From contig CAYYWL010000030.1 in the NCBI GenBank assembly GCA_964475135.1, positions 1-19,168 of the forward strand: a DNA stretch of 19,168 nucleotides. The letters run 5' to 3'. Both the position numbers and the translations under genes were made by a program. Origin of the DNA: TMED14 sp964475135. GTDB taxonomy: Bacteria; Bacteroidota; Bacteroidia; Flavobacteriales; Schleiferiaceae. Within the stretch, counting starts at the first letter, position 1; every line of letters starts with the position of its first letter. The notes beneath the pieces were generated by a model that was not told where the DNA came from, searched no databases, and worked only from the letters and a program-made list of their open reading frames with translations. Below are positions 7,642 through 14,647 of the stretch, one piece after another.

Positions 7642-7943
7642 GTCCGGGTCCGCGTCGCGAACGCCTCGAAGCCTACATGGGCCTGCTCGTGGCCGCGGGA
7701 ACTCCGTGGTTTGCGTGGTCCTACCTGCTGGCTACGTATCCAGGATTGCCGCCCGTGGCCGAGCTCGACAGCGACCTCTGGGCCTATCTGCTCAACCGGG
7801 TGCTGGCCATTTCGGTGATTCTCGAGGGCGTGTACCTCACCTTGGCCTTGAGTTTGAAGCGCTACCGCATGGCATTGAACATCGTGCTCATTAGCCTTTT
7901 CTACATCATAACTGCCATCTACTGGCGTTGGGAATGGTTGTGA
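7638..7943 (+). CDS. Small three-helix membrane protein between surE and lpxB, function unknown
   Basis: 101-residue protein that I do not recognise. Three hydrophobic segments are visible, at about residues 13-32, 50-70 and 76-96. The N-terminus is basic (MSPGPRRERLE) and the end is aromatic (YWRWEWL). It overlaps surE upstream (ATGA) and lpxB downstream (10 bases if lpxB uses the ATG at 7934), so translation of the three genes is coupled. The context suggests an inner-membrane role linked to lipid A or envelope synthesis, but that is inference from position only. The coding call rests on the coupled starts and the GC-rich third positions, which match the neighbours. Confidence 0.8.
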   Translation: MSPGPRRERLEAYMGLLVAAGTPWFAWSYLLATYPGLPPVAELDSDLWAYLLNRVLAISVILEGVYLTLALSLKRYRMALNIVLISLFYIITAIYWRWEWL

Positions 7944-9031
7944 AGCGCATTTTTATTCTGGCGGGTGAGGCCTCGGGCGACGTCCTCGGGGCAGAACTCG
8001 TTCGGTCCCTTCGCCGCATTCAGCCCCACCTGCACATTGACGCGTGGGGCGGAACCGAGCTCAGCCGCGCCTTGAACAAACCGGTGCTTCGGAACCTCGA
8101 CCAGCTTGCCTTTATGGGGTTTTGGGATGTGCTGCGTAACGCCCGATCCGTTCGGGCCAACTTCGCGGCGGCCCGCGCTGTGCTTTCGGAGCCTTGGGAC
8201 CTCGTCGTACTGATCGACTACCCGGGATTCAACCTGCGTCTTGCGAAGTGGATGGCCACGCGGCCCCGGCGGAGCCAGCGGCGCGTGGTCCAGTTGGTCG
8301 CCCCCAGCGTGTGGGCCTGGAAGGAGGGTCGGGTTGAAACGCTCAAGGAGGCCTACGACGCGGTGGTTCCGCTGCTGCCCTTTGAGCCTGAATTTTTGAC
8401 GAAGCGCGGCGTAAATGCGCCCTACTTCGGGCATCCGGCCCTTGATCGCTTTGCGCCCGGGTCGGCTACGGAGTCGGGGGTTTTGGTGCTGGCTCCGGGT
8501 TCGCGCAAGGCCGAGCTTCAGCGGTTGGCGCCGGTGTTTGCCGCTACAGCGGACCGTTTGGGCATGAAGCCGCGGTGGATTCGCCCCTCGTCGTGGACCG
8601 AGGGCGCGTACCGTGCGATGCTGCGCGAGGCCCTTCAGGCCGAGCCGCACGGCGAATTGGCCGAGGGAATGGTCAGTGCCAGAGGGGCAAGAGCCGCCTT
8701 GGTGGCGAGCGGGACGGCGACGTTGGAGCTGGCGCTGCTCAAGGTTCCGATGGTCGTGGCCTACAAGGTGGATGCACTCAGTTTTGCGCTCGCAAAGCGC
8801 TTGGTTAAGGTGAAGTACGTGTCGCTGGTGAATTTGGTTTTGGGCCGTGAAGCGGTCAGCGAACGACTCCAAGGCCAGTGCGAACCTGAAGTTTTGTCCA
8901 ATGACCTTAGTGCATTGATGGTTGACGGTCCGCGCCGGACCGCGATGCTTGAGGACTTTGATGCGTTTACCAAGGCGTTTGGCGAGCCCGGAGCCATGGA
9001 CCGCACCGCCGCATATTTGCTCCAGGAATGA
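7934..9031 (+). CDS. lpxB: Lipid-A-disaccharide synthase LpxB
   Basis: Glycosyltransferase (GT19) that joins UDP-diacylglucosamine to lipid X to form the lipid A disaccharide at the inner membrane. About 365 residues, the normal length. The N-terminus IFILAGEASGDVLGAEL (GEASGD at 11-16) is diagnostic. D95 in DYPGFN corresponds to the conserved DxPxFN motif, and APSVWAWKEGRV, FEPEFL, GHPALD, GSRKAEL and SGTATLE follow in family order. The ATG at 7934 is taken as the start. A TTG at 7928 and a GTG at 7940 (the latter overlapping the previous stop as GTGA) are alternatives that change the N-terminus by two residues. It overlaps the next gene by four bases (ATGA, 9028-9031). It shows the organism makes lipopolysaccharide. 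Confidence 0.95.
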   Translation: MVVKRIFILAGEASGDVLGAELVRSLRRIQPHLHIDAWGGTELSRALNKPVLRNLDQLAFMGFWDVLRNARSVRANFAAARAVLSEPWDLVVLIDYPGFNLRLAKWMATRPRRSQRRVVQLVAPSVWAWKEGRVETLKEAYDAVVPLLPFEPEFLTKRGVNAPYFGHPALDRFAPGSATESGVLVLAPGSRKAELQRLAPVFAATADRLGMKPRWIRPSSWTEGAYRAMLREALQAEPHGELAEGMVSARGARAALVASGTATLELALLKVPMVVAYKVDALSFALAKRLVKVKYVSLVNLVLGREAVSERLQGQCEPEVLSNDLSALMVDGPRRTAMLEDFDAFTKAFGEPGAMDRTAAYLLQE

Positions 9032-10185
9032 AGAAGTTGATACTAGCGATGGCCATGGCCGTGGGCCTCGGGGCGCACGCGCAGCGGGCATTGGGGCCGC
9101 AGCCCAAGGCGGCCGACCTCGTTCGGGTCCGGGTGTATGCCACCAAAGACGTCTACGAATTCAAGTTCGGCGGCGGAGCACTGCGCAGCATTTGGTTCCG
9201 CGGGGAAGATGCGCCCGATACCTTGGTGTCGAGCAACGTTCACGTGCGGCGCAGCGAAGGCTTGCTGGTGGCAAATGCCGACGGAACGTGGCGGAGTGCC
9301 GATTCGGTGCGGATCGAGGGCGACCGTCCACTGTCGACCGAGGGTCCCTCGGGGGTTCGTCGGACGTATCCGGGTGGTTTTGTGGCGCTTCCGTTGGGTC
9401 GTACGGAGTTGCTGGTGGTCAATCGGGTTCCGCGCGAAGATTACGTGGCCGGAGTCATCAATGCCGAGCTCGGAAAGTATACGGGCCGCGAGCTGTGGCG
9501 GGCCCAAGCGACCGTGGCCCGCACGTGGTGGGCGGCCAACCAGCGCAAGTTTGCCGCTGAGGGCTACCAAGTGACCGACGACGTGCGGTCGCAGGTGTAC
9601 TTCGGATGGCCAGGCGACAGTGCGCGCCGTTTTGATTTGATCGAGGCGGCATACAGTACCGCGGGCTTGGTGCTGCTCGAGGCCGACACAAATGCGTTTG
9701 TAGAGACGCTATTTCACGCAAATTCCGGCGGAGAGCTGATGGCTTCGGGCTGGTACTTCAAGCAGCGTCCGCACTTGGTGTACAAGTTGGATAGTTTTAG
9801 TTTGGATTGCCCTCAAACGAAATGGACGAAGCGGATTTCGGCAGCCGAGTGGGTGGGCTACTTCGCGCGCTACTGGGGGGCTTCGACCACGGATTCGAGT
9901 TTGCGGAATGCGGTGCTGCACATTGACCAACCCCACCGGCGCGAGTTTCTGGAGTGGAACGGCAAAAAGCTGAGGTTCCGTACCGTGCGTGAGAAGTTTG
10001 GTCTCAGGTCGTCTTGGTTTTCGACCGAGGTTGACGGAAGCGAAGTGGTGATTCACGGCCGCGGTTACGGGCACGGAATCGGGCTTTCGCAAGAGGGCGC
10101 ATGGCGCATGGGCCAGTTGGGGTATGGGTTCCGCTCGATTTTGGATCACTACTACCCCGGGTCCAGGCTTTCAGAAATTTTCTAA
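9028..10185 (+). CDS. Secreted SpoIID/LytB-domain protein (putative peptidoglycan lytic enzyme)
   Basis: 385-residue exported protein with a signal peptide (MKKLILAMAMAVGLGAHAQ) and a SpoIID/LytB domain over the central and C-terminal parts. Key blocks are REDYVAGVINAELGK, where E147 matches the proposed catalytic Glu of SpoIID, then ELWRAQATVARTWW, HANSGGELM, and the C-terminal HGRGYGHGIGLSQEGAWRM. In sporulating Firmicutes SpoIID is a lytic transglycosylase acting on glycan strands stripped of stem peptides; Bacteroidota homologues are usually uncharacterised. Its start overlaps the lpxB stop (ATGA), so it belongs to the surE-lpxB operon and is probably involved in wall or envelope maintenance (inference). 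A stem-loop begins within its stop codon and may end the operon. Confidence 0.88.
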   Translation: MKKLILAMAMAVGLGAHAQRALGPQPKAADLVRVRVYATKDVYEFKFGGGALRSIWFRGEDAPDTLVSSNVHVRRSEGLLVANADGTWRSADSVRIEGDRPLSTEGPSGVRRTYPGGFVALPLGRTELLVVNRVPREDYVAGVINAELGKYTGRELWRAQATVARTWWAANQRKFAAEGYQVTDDVRSQVYFGWPGDSARRFDLIEAAYSTAGLVLLEADTNAFVETLFHANSGGELMASGWYFKQRPHLVYKLDSFSLDCPQTKWTKRISAAEWVGYFARYWGASTTDSSLRNAVLHIDQPHRREFLEWNGKKLRFRTVREKFGLRSSWFSTEVDGSEVVIHGRGYGHGIGLSQEGAWRMGQLGYGFRSILDHYYPGSRLSEIF

Positions 10186-10207
10186 AATCCGGTTAGTTCC
10201 GGATTTT
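10184..10207 (+). terminator. Stem-loop at the end of the surE-lpxB-spoIID operon
   Basis: Perfect inverted repeat: AAAATCCGG (10184-10192), loop TTAGTT, CCGGATTTT (10199-10207). The left arm begins inside the TAA stop codon, and the right arm ends in TTTT. It looks like a short, possibly bidirectional intrinsic terminator. The ATCCGG/CCGGAT core recurs in two other elements of this window. Confidence 0.5.
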
Positions 10208-10246
10208 CCAGTATTGGCGAGGGTTTGCGGCGGAACGGCGTTCGGG

Positions 10247-10278
10247 TATAACCGGATTTCAAAAAAATAGCCGGTTTT
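10247..10278. repeat. TAACCGGATTT-type repeat upstream of comEC
   Basis: TATAACCGGATTT (10247-10259) is followed by an A-run and CCGGTTTT (10271-10278). AACCGG (10250-10255) and CCGGTT (10271-10276) are inverted with a 15-nt spacer. The 13-mer TATAACCGGATTT is repeated exactly at 15672-15684, before tpiA. This and the stem-loop at 10184-10207 occupy most of the 129-bp gap between the SpoIID gene and comEC. It could be a regulator site or an extragenic palindrome family. Confidence 0.45.
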
Positions 10279-10314
10279 AAATGTGGGCTACGGCTGGCGG
10301 AACCACCTTGCACT

Positions 10315-11952
10315 ATGGCGCCGTGGTTGATGCTGGGAATGTGGCTGGGGGTGCTCGGGATTCCGGGCGCGCACCGGCCGTATTGGTTGCTGGCGGGTCT
10401 GGTGCTGGTGGGCCTTGGCGTGGTGTCCGAGGTCGTGCTCCGGCGCCGTGTGTGGGGTGTGAAGGTTTCTTGGGTTCGGTGGGCTGGGCTGGCTTTGATG
10501 CTGGGAGCGATCCGGACGGTTCCAGAGATGCCGACCCTGGATGTGCTGCGACGGACCGAGGGCTGGTTTTGGACTGAGGGGGGCGGAATTTGGCAGGATT
10601 CCTCGGGGTTGAGGCTGCGGAGCAGCGATACGCTTTCAGAGGGTTTTGCGTACCGGATGCGGGTGGAGTTGGTTCCACTGGATACCGCGCTGGCCCCGTG
10701 GGTGTTTGATGCGGCGCGCGCGGCAGCGCCGCGCCGCATCATCGCCCGGGCGCGCGCCACCGCGCGCCTTGGCCGCGTGCCCCTTGAGCGTCCGTGGTGG
10801 CGGCGTGCCGCGGCCTGGGGCAGGGCACGCATTCAAGACCTTCCGTGGGGACCCGCGGCCCGGGGCCTTGCACAGGCCTTGTGGCTTGGAGACCTTGAAG
10901 ACTTGCCTGAATCGGTGCGGTACGGGTTCCAGAACTTGGGACTGTCGCACGTGCTGGCGGTTTCGGGCTTTCACTTGGGACTGCTGTGGGGACTGTTTGT
11001 GCTGGTTCAACGGGTGGTGCCGCCGGCGCTGCGCGCCGGCTGGCCCCTGCTCGCCCTCGGAGCCATCTGGGCCTTCGTAGCCGTCGTGGGATTCAGTGCG
11101 AGCTCGGTTCGGGCCGCGGCCATGCTGAGCGTGGTCACGGTGAGTCGGCTGTGGCCTGGAAGCCCCCTGGGGATCGACGTCTTTGCGGTGGCGCAGGTGC
11201 TGCTGCTCGCGTGGGAACCCCGAATGGCCTACCAGCTGGGGTTTCAGCTGTCCTCGGCGGCGGTGCTGGGATTGATTATGGCCAATCCGCCTGGACGCCA
11301 AGCCAATCCGCCCGAAGGCCGGGTAAAACCCAAGTATCCGCGTCTGAAGGCCGTAGTGGATGGAATGCGCGTGTCGCTCGCCGCCCAGTGGGCCACGACG
11401 GGCTTGTCGCTGGTGACGTTCCACACGGTTCCGCTGTGGTTCTTAGCGAGCAATCTGCTGCTGGTGCCGGCGCTGCTCCTCATTTATCCCTACAGTGCGC
11501 TGGCGATGCTCGGTTTGGGGTTGCCTGATCCGGAACCCCTTCTGATCGCCCTCACCACTTGGGCGGATGATCCGCGGTGGGTGTGGGCGGATCGGTTTCC
11601 GTCGCCGGAACAGGTGGTGCTTTTGACGGTCGGATCGGTGGGGGGCTTGCTGGCGCTGCGCGCACTGCGACCCGCCAGGGTCGCCGTGGCCCTCGTGTTC
11701 ACGGTGTGGGTGGTGGGCGAAAGCGGACCGCGCTCGCTGCGCGAGCAGCGCTGGATTTCAGTCGGACGCGGGCTGGCCTGCGTCCAGGTCCGCGCCGACA
11801 CCGCTCATGTATTTGGAACCAAGTATCTCATTAACAATGAATTTGTTTGGAATCAAAAACTAAACCCGTACTTTAAGTCGAGAGGCGTACGCTACATCGA
11901 GCGGCACGTGCGACCGTACGGGCAGCTTCAGCGTGAGCGAACTAGCCCATGA
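10315..11952 (+). CDS. comEC: ComEC/Rec2-family competence protein (DNA uptake channel), short form
   Basis: Polytopic inner-membrane protein that passes transforming single-stranded DNA into the cytoplasm. 545 residues. The N-terminal part has hydrophobic segments and a DUF4131-like region. The competence signature GLSHVLAVSGFHLGLLWG lies at 209-226 and is followed by a long multi-helix Competence domain. The C-terminal metallo-beta-lactamase domain found in many full-length ComECs (about 750 residues) is absent; only about 70-80 residues follow the last helix, without HxHxDH. Short ComECs are, as I recall, usual in Bacteroidota. The tail (about 11805-11880) is distinctly AT-rich in an otherwise very GC-rich gene. 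The stop overlaps the convergent folP gene by 11 bp. The start ATG at 10315 is the first good in-frame candidate. Other competence genes are not in the window. Confidence 0.9.
   Translation: MAPWLMLGMWLGVLGIPGAHRPYWLLAGLVLVGLGVVSEVVLRRRVWGVKVSWVRWAGLALMLGAIRTVPEMPTLDVLRRTEGWFWTEGGGIWQDSSGLRLRSSDTLSEGFAYRMRVELVPLDTALAPWVFDAARAAAPRRIIARARATARLGRVPLERPWWRRAAAWGRARIQDLPWGPAARGLAQALWLGDLEDLPESVRYGFQNLGLSHVLAVSGFHLGLLWGLFVLVQRVVPPALRAGWPLLALGAIWAFVAVVGFSASSVRAAAMLSVVTVSRLWPGSPLGIDVFAVAQVLLLAWEPRMAYQLGFQLSSAAVLGLIMANPPGRQANPPEGRVKPKYPRLKAVVDGMRVSLAAQWATTGLSLVTFHTVPLWFLASNLLLVPALLLIYPYSALAMLGLGLPDPEPLLIALTTWADDPRWVWADRFPSPEQVVLLTVGSVGGLLALRALRPARVAVALVFTVWVVGESGPRSLREQRWISVGRGLACVQVRADTAHVFGTKYLINNEFVWNQKLNPYFKSRGVRYIERHVRPYGQLQRERTSP
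10708..10740 (+). repeat. GC-rich hairpin inside comEC
   Basis: Perfect 11-bp inverted repeat, GATGCGGCGCG (10708-10718) and CGCGCCGCATC (10730-10740), with an 11-nt loop. It lies in the stretch encoding an Ala/Arg-rich linker (about residues 132-142). It may only reflect GC-rich Ala/Arg codons, but it would be a very stable mRNA structure. Confidence 0.4.
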
Positions 11953-12781
11953 GGGCGCGCAGGTCTACGACCTGCCGCGCTTCGCGCGGGTCGTGGACTC
12001 TGAGAATTTGGGCTCCGCGCTCAAGGGCCCAGGCGTGTAGGGCAGAGGTGGCGGGTAGGGCGTTGGCGGCCGTGATGTCCAGGGTGCGGGTGATTAGCGA
12101 CTTGCGCGACACGCCCACGAGTAGGGGGTGAGGGAACTCGCGAAGCAGGGCAAGGTCGCGCACGAGTCTGAGGTTGCCCTCGGGGGTTTTGCCGAATCCG
12201 ATTCCGGGATCGAGAATGATGTCGTTGAGGCCCGCTTCGCGGGCGGCAATGAGGCGTTCGCTCAGTTCGCGCACGGTGACCAACGATGCTTGGTCGGGCC
12301 CAAGCAGCTCGCTGCCAGAGGCAGGGTAGTGGGTGAGGATGTAGGGCGCACGGGCTTCTGCGGCTACGGACCAGATGGCGGGATCGAGGATTCCGCCCGA
12401 AATGTCGTTAACGAGGTTGGCGCCCTGGTCGAGGGAGCGGCGGGCGATCTCGCTTCGAAAGGTGTCGACCGACAGCGGCAGCGCACTTCCAAAGCGGATT
12501 CGCAAGCGTTCAAAGGCGCCGTCGAGGCGGGCCCACTCTTCGTCGGGACTGGGCCACTCGGCTCCGGGGCGGGTTGAGCATCCGCCGAGGTCGAGCCAGT
12601 CGGCACCCTCGGTAAGGAGGCGTTCTGCCTCAGATTCAAGGCGATCCAAGCCCTTTAGACGGCTCGGAGCGTAGTAGGAATCGGGCGTCGCATTGAGGAT
12701 GCCCATGATCTGTGGGCGTTCCGCCACAAAAAGCTGACCGCGAAGGTTCAGCGTGAACGCGCAAACAGCCGTACTTTTCAC
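11942..12781 (-). CDS. folP: Dihydropteroate synthase FolP
   Basis: Folate-pathway enzyme joining p-aminobenzoate to hydroxymethyl-dihydropterin pyrophosphate; a TIM barrel of about 279 residues. Motifs in order: IMGILNATPDS, DLGGCSTRPGA, LPLSVDTF, LVNDISGG, ILDPGIGFGKT, LVGVSRKS and a final LRVHDPREA. The loop after TPDS reads YYAPSRL where most homologues have F-x-DGG, a divergence worth noting. The start is uncertain. The frame is open to an ATG at 12808, but that would overlap the divergent DUF1599 gene by 16 bp. The GTG at 12781 is preferred, although it lies inside the palindrome between the two genes. The 3' end overlaps comEC tail-to-tail by 11 bp. Confidence 0.93.
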   Translation of the reverse strand: MKSTAVCAFTLNLRGQLFVAERPQIMGILNATPDSYYAPSRLKGLDRLESEAERLLTEGADWLDLGGCSTRPGAEWPSPDEEWARLDGAFERLRIRFGSALPLSVDTFRSEIARRSLDQGANLVNDISGGILDPAIWSVAAEARAPYILTHYPASGSELLGPDQASLVTVRELSERLIAAREAGLNDIILDPGIGFGKTPEGNLRLVRDLALLREFPHPLLVGVSRKSLITRTLDITAANALPATSALHAWALERGAQILRVHDPREARQVVDLRALMG

Positions 12782-12793
12782 CCTGTAAAAGTA
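12772..12793. promoter_or_regulatory. Symmetric divergent promoter/palindrome between folP and the DUF1599 gene
   Basis: TACTTTT (12772-12778), an 8-nt spacer, AAAAGTA (12787-12793). The left arm reads TACTTTTC on the plus strand, a near match to the TAnnTTTG -7 element and identical to the one ahead of the zinc peptidase. The right arm gives TACTTTTA on the minus strand. The DUF1599 start codon begins at the last base of the palindrome, and the preferred folP GTG lies within it. One protein bound here could control both genes. Confidence 0.4.
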
Positions 12794-13332
12794 TGGCCCA
12801 CACTGCAACCCAATACGCTGCCGAAATCGCGCGCTGCCGCGAGCTCTACGGCAAGAAACTCACCGACTACGGCGCCGCGTGGCGCATCCTTCGCCTGCCG
12901 TCGCTGACGGACCAGCTGTTCATTAAGGCCAACCGGCTCCGCACGATTCAGGATGCGGGTGTGCAAAAGGTGGCCGACAGCCAAGAGGGCGAATTCATCG
13001 GAATCGTGAACTACGCCATCATGGCCCTCATTCAGCTCGAGCGCGGAATCGCGAACGAGCCCGACCTCAGCCCCGAAGAGGCGCTGGTCGCATTCGATGC
13101 CCAGGCCACCAAGATTTACGAGCTCATGGAGGCCAAAAACCACGACTACGGCGAGGCTTGGCGCGACATGCGCATCACCTCGCTGACAGACCTCATTCTT
13201 CAAAAGGTACTGCGCGTCAAGCAGATTGAAGACAATTCGGGGGCAACCCTCGTGTCAGAGGGCGTCGACGCCAACTACATGGACATGGTGAATTATGCCG
13301 TGTTTGCGTTGATTTTGATGCACCAGGGCTGA
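12793..13332 (+). CDS. DUF1599 (Nmad1) protein with two tandem domains
   Basis: 179-residue soluble protein of the DUF1599 family, which Pfam names nucleotide modification associated domain 1; the biochemical role is not established. It is an internal duplication. The pattern DYG-AWR / SLTD / VNYA occurs at residues 25-31, 37-40 and 72-75, and again at 118-124, 130-133 and 166-169, with almost the same spacing (47 and 48 residues from DYG to VNYA). No signal peptide or membrane segment is present. It is divergent from folP and followed by the microprotein and DoxX genes on the same strand, an order I recall from Bacteroidota chromosomes. That conserved place suggests a housekeeping role near nucleotide or folate metabolism (inference). 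Confidence 0.88.
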   Translation: MAHTATQYAAEIARCRELYGKKLTDYGAAWRILRLPSLTDQLFIKANRLRTIQDAGVQKVADSQEGEFIGIVNYAIMALIQLERGIANEPDLSPEEALVAFDAQATKIYELMEAKNHDYGEAWRDMRITSLTDLILQKVLRVKQIEDNSGATLVSEGVDANYMDMVNYAVFALILMHQG

Positions 13333-13381
13333 ACAAAGGTTCCTCCGAGTGGTTTTTTAGTGAAGAAACCCCACGAAACCT

Positions 13382-13495
13382 ATGGAACTGATTGCCCTCA
13401 GCATCGCCTTTTTGACGACCCTCGCGACGACCTACATGCTGCTTTCGGCAAAGATGCAGCTTATGAAAAAGGAACTCGAGCGCCGCGCGGAATAA
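13382..13495 (+). CDS. 37-residue single-pass membrane microprotein
   Basis: A short reading frame, MELIALSIAFLTTLATTYML then LSAKMQLMKKELERRAE, from the ATG at 13382 to TAA at 13493. Residues 3-22 form one hydrophobic helix. The tail, K-x-x-x-M-K-K-E-L-E-R-R, is amphipathic and charged and should face the cytoplasm. It fills most of the 184-bp gap between the DUF1599 and DoxX genes, on the same strand. Its composition and codon use match the surrounding genes. I do not recognise the family; it could be a small subunit or stabiliser of a membrane complex, perhaps the DoxX-type protein that starts 21 bp downstream. Coding status is likely but not proven. Confidence 0.6.
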   Translation: MELIALSIAFLTTLATTYMLLSAKMQLMKKELERRAE

Positions 13496-13516
13496 TTCGC
13501 TTTGTACCTTGGACGC

Positions 13517-14647
13517 ATGAACATGCGTAGCCTTGCACAGTCCCTGATCCGCGTCGCCTTAGGCGGACTCTTTATTTTTTCGGGCGTCATCAAGATGAAC
13601 GACCCGCTCGGGTTTAGCTACAAGCTCGAAGAGTACTTCGGGGCCGACGTCTTCAACCTTGAGTTTTTGCAGCCGCTGGCGCTTCCGATGGCCGTGTTTT
13701 TGGTCACGTTTGAGGTGGTTCTTGGGCTCTTGATGCTGATCGGCTACCTGCGGGCCTTCACCTTCTGGAGCATGGCTGGCCTCATGGTCTTCTTTACCTT
13801 TTTGACCTTTTATAGTGCCTACTTCAACAAGGTTACGGACTGCGGATGCTTCGGCGACGCGATCCCGCTCACCCCGTGGGAGAGCTTTACCAAGGACGTA
13901 ATTCTGAGCGTGCTGATTGCACTCTACTTCGCTCTGGGCCTTCGCAACGTGAAACCCGTCATGAGCCGCTTCTGGGCTCGAGGAGTCATGGGACTTGCGG
14001 TGTTTGCCATGGCCTTTTTCACGAACTGGGTCTACAACCACCTGCCGGTGTGGGACTTCCGCGCCTACAAGCCCGGAACCGACATCGCCAAAGCGATGGC
14101 TCCGGCCGAGGAATTGGGTCTGACTCCGCCCCAGTACGACGTGGTGTACACGCTGCGCAAGGGTGAAGAGGTCATGGAGGTGACCGGAACCGACTACGTC
14201 GCCCGAAAGTGGTGGGAAAAGCCTGAATGGGTCATGGACGCCGAGGCGACCCGCAACATCAAGGTTGCCGATGGCTACGAGCCCCCCGTGCACGACTTTG
14301 CCATCGCCCCCGGCGGCGAGGACCAAACCGCCCAGTGGTTGGACTACCCAGAAAGTTACTGGCTGGTGGCCTACGACTTTCGCCGCGCCGACATGGCTCA
14401 GCTCGAGCGCATGTGCCGTGAGTTCCAGAAGCTCCACGACGCGGGCATTCCCGTGGTCGGACTCACCTCAACCGACTTGAGTGAGGTTGCCGCCCTCCAG
14501 GCCCGCACCGGAACCAACTTCCCGTGGTCCAACGGCGACGGAACCGCCCTCAAAACCATCGTCCGTTCAAATCCGGGCGCAACCCACCTGCGCAAAGGGG
14601 TGGTGGTGAAGCACTTCCACTTCAACGACTTCCCAGCCGCCGAATGA
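13517..14647 (+). CDS. DoxX-family membrane protein fused to a thioredoxin-like domain (BT_3928-type)
   Basis: 376-residue inner-membrane protein. The N-terminal half is a DoxX/MauE-like four-helix domain (RVALGGLFIFSGVIKMNDPLGF at the start), with a cysteine pair in DCGCFGD (C109, C111), as in MauE-type redox partners. A further membrane helix near residues 155-170 is followed by a soluble C-terminal half that ends in a thioredoxin-like segment (SYWLVAYDF...GIPVVGLTSTD...FPWSNGDGTALKTIVRSNPGATHLRKGVVV) without a CxxC motif. It resembles the Bacteroidota BT_3928 family, whose function is unknown. The ATG at 13517 is preferred over an upstream TTG at 13502; the latter falls in TCGCTTTG (13497-13504), a weak -7 candidate. 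The stop overlaps the ABC permease start (ATGA), so the two are coupled. Confidence 0.85.
   Translation: MNMRSLAQSLIRVALGGLFIFSGVIKMNDPLGFSYKLEEYFGADVFNLEFLQPLALPMAVFLVTFEVVLGLLMLIGYLRAFTFWSMAGLMVFFTFLTFYSAYFNKVTDCGCFGDAIPLTPWESFTKDVILSVLIALYFALGLRNVKPVMSRFWARGVMGLAVFAMAFFTNWVYNHLPVWDFRAYKPGTDIAKAMAPAEELGLTPPQYDVVYTLRKGEEVMEVTGTDYVARKWWEKPEWVMDAEATRNIKVADGYEPPVHDFAIAPGGEDQTAQWLDYPESYWLVAYDFRRADMAQLERMCREFQKLHDAGIPVVGLTSTDLSEVAALQARTGTNFPWSNGDGTALKTIVRSNPGATHLRKGVVVKHFHFNDFPAAE

Noticed and set aside
7919..9091. 390-codon frame on the minus strand
   Set aside because: Complete antisense overlap with lpxB, which has all family motifs; no recognisable domain.
13333..13381. Possible terminator stem (GTGGTTTTTT...AAACCCCAC) after the DUF1599 gene
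   Set aside because: The arms pair only at their ends, with internal mismatches; too weak to call.
13559..14437. 292-codon frame on the minus strand
   Set aside because: Antisense shadow of the DoxX-fusion gene, His/Val-rich with no family motifs.
14524..14643. Upstream extension of the ABC permease
   Set aside because: It lies inside the DoxX gene in another frame; the ATG at 14644 overlaps the DoxX stop and begins at a typical DppB N-terminus.
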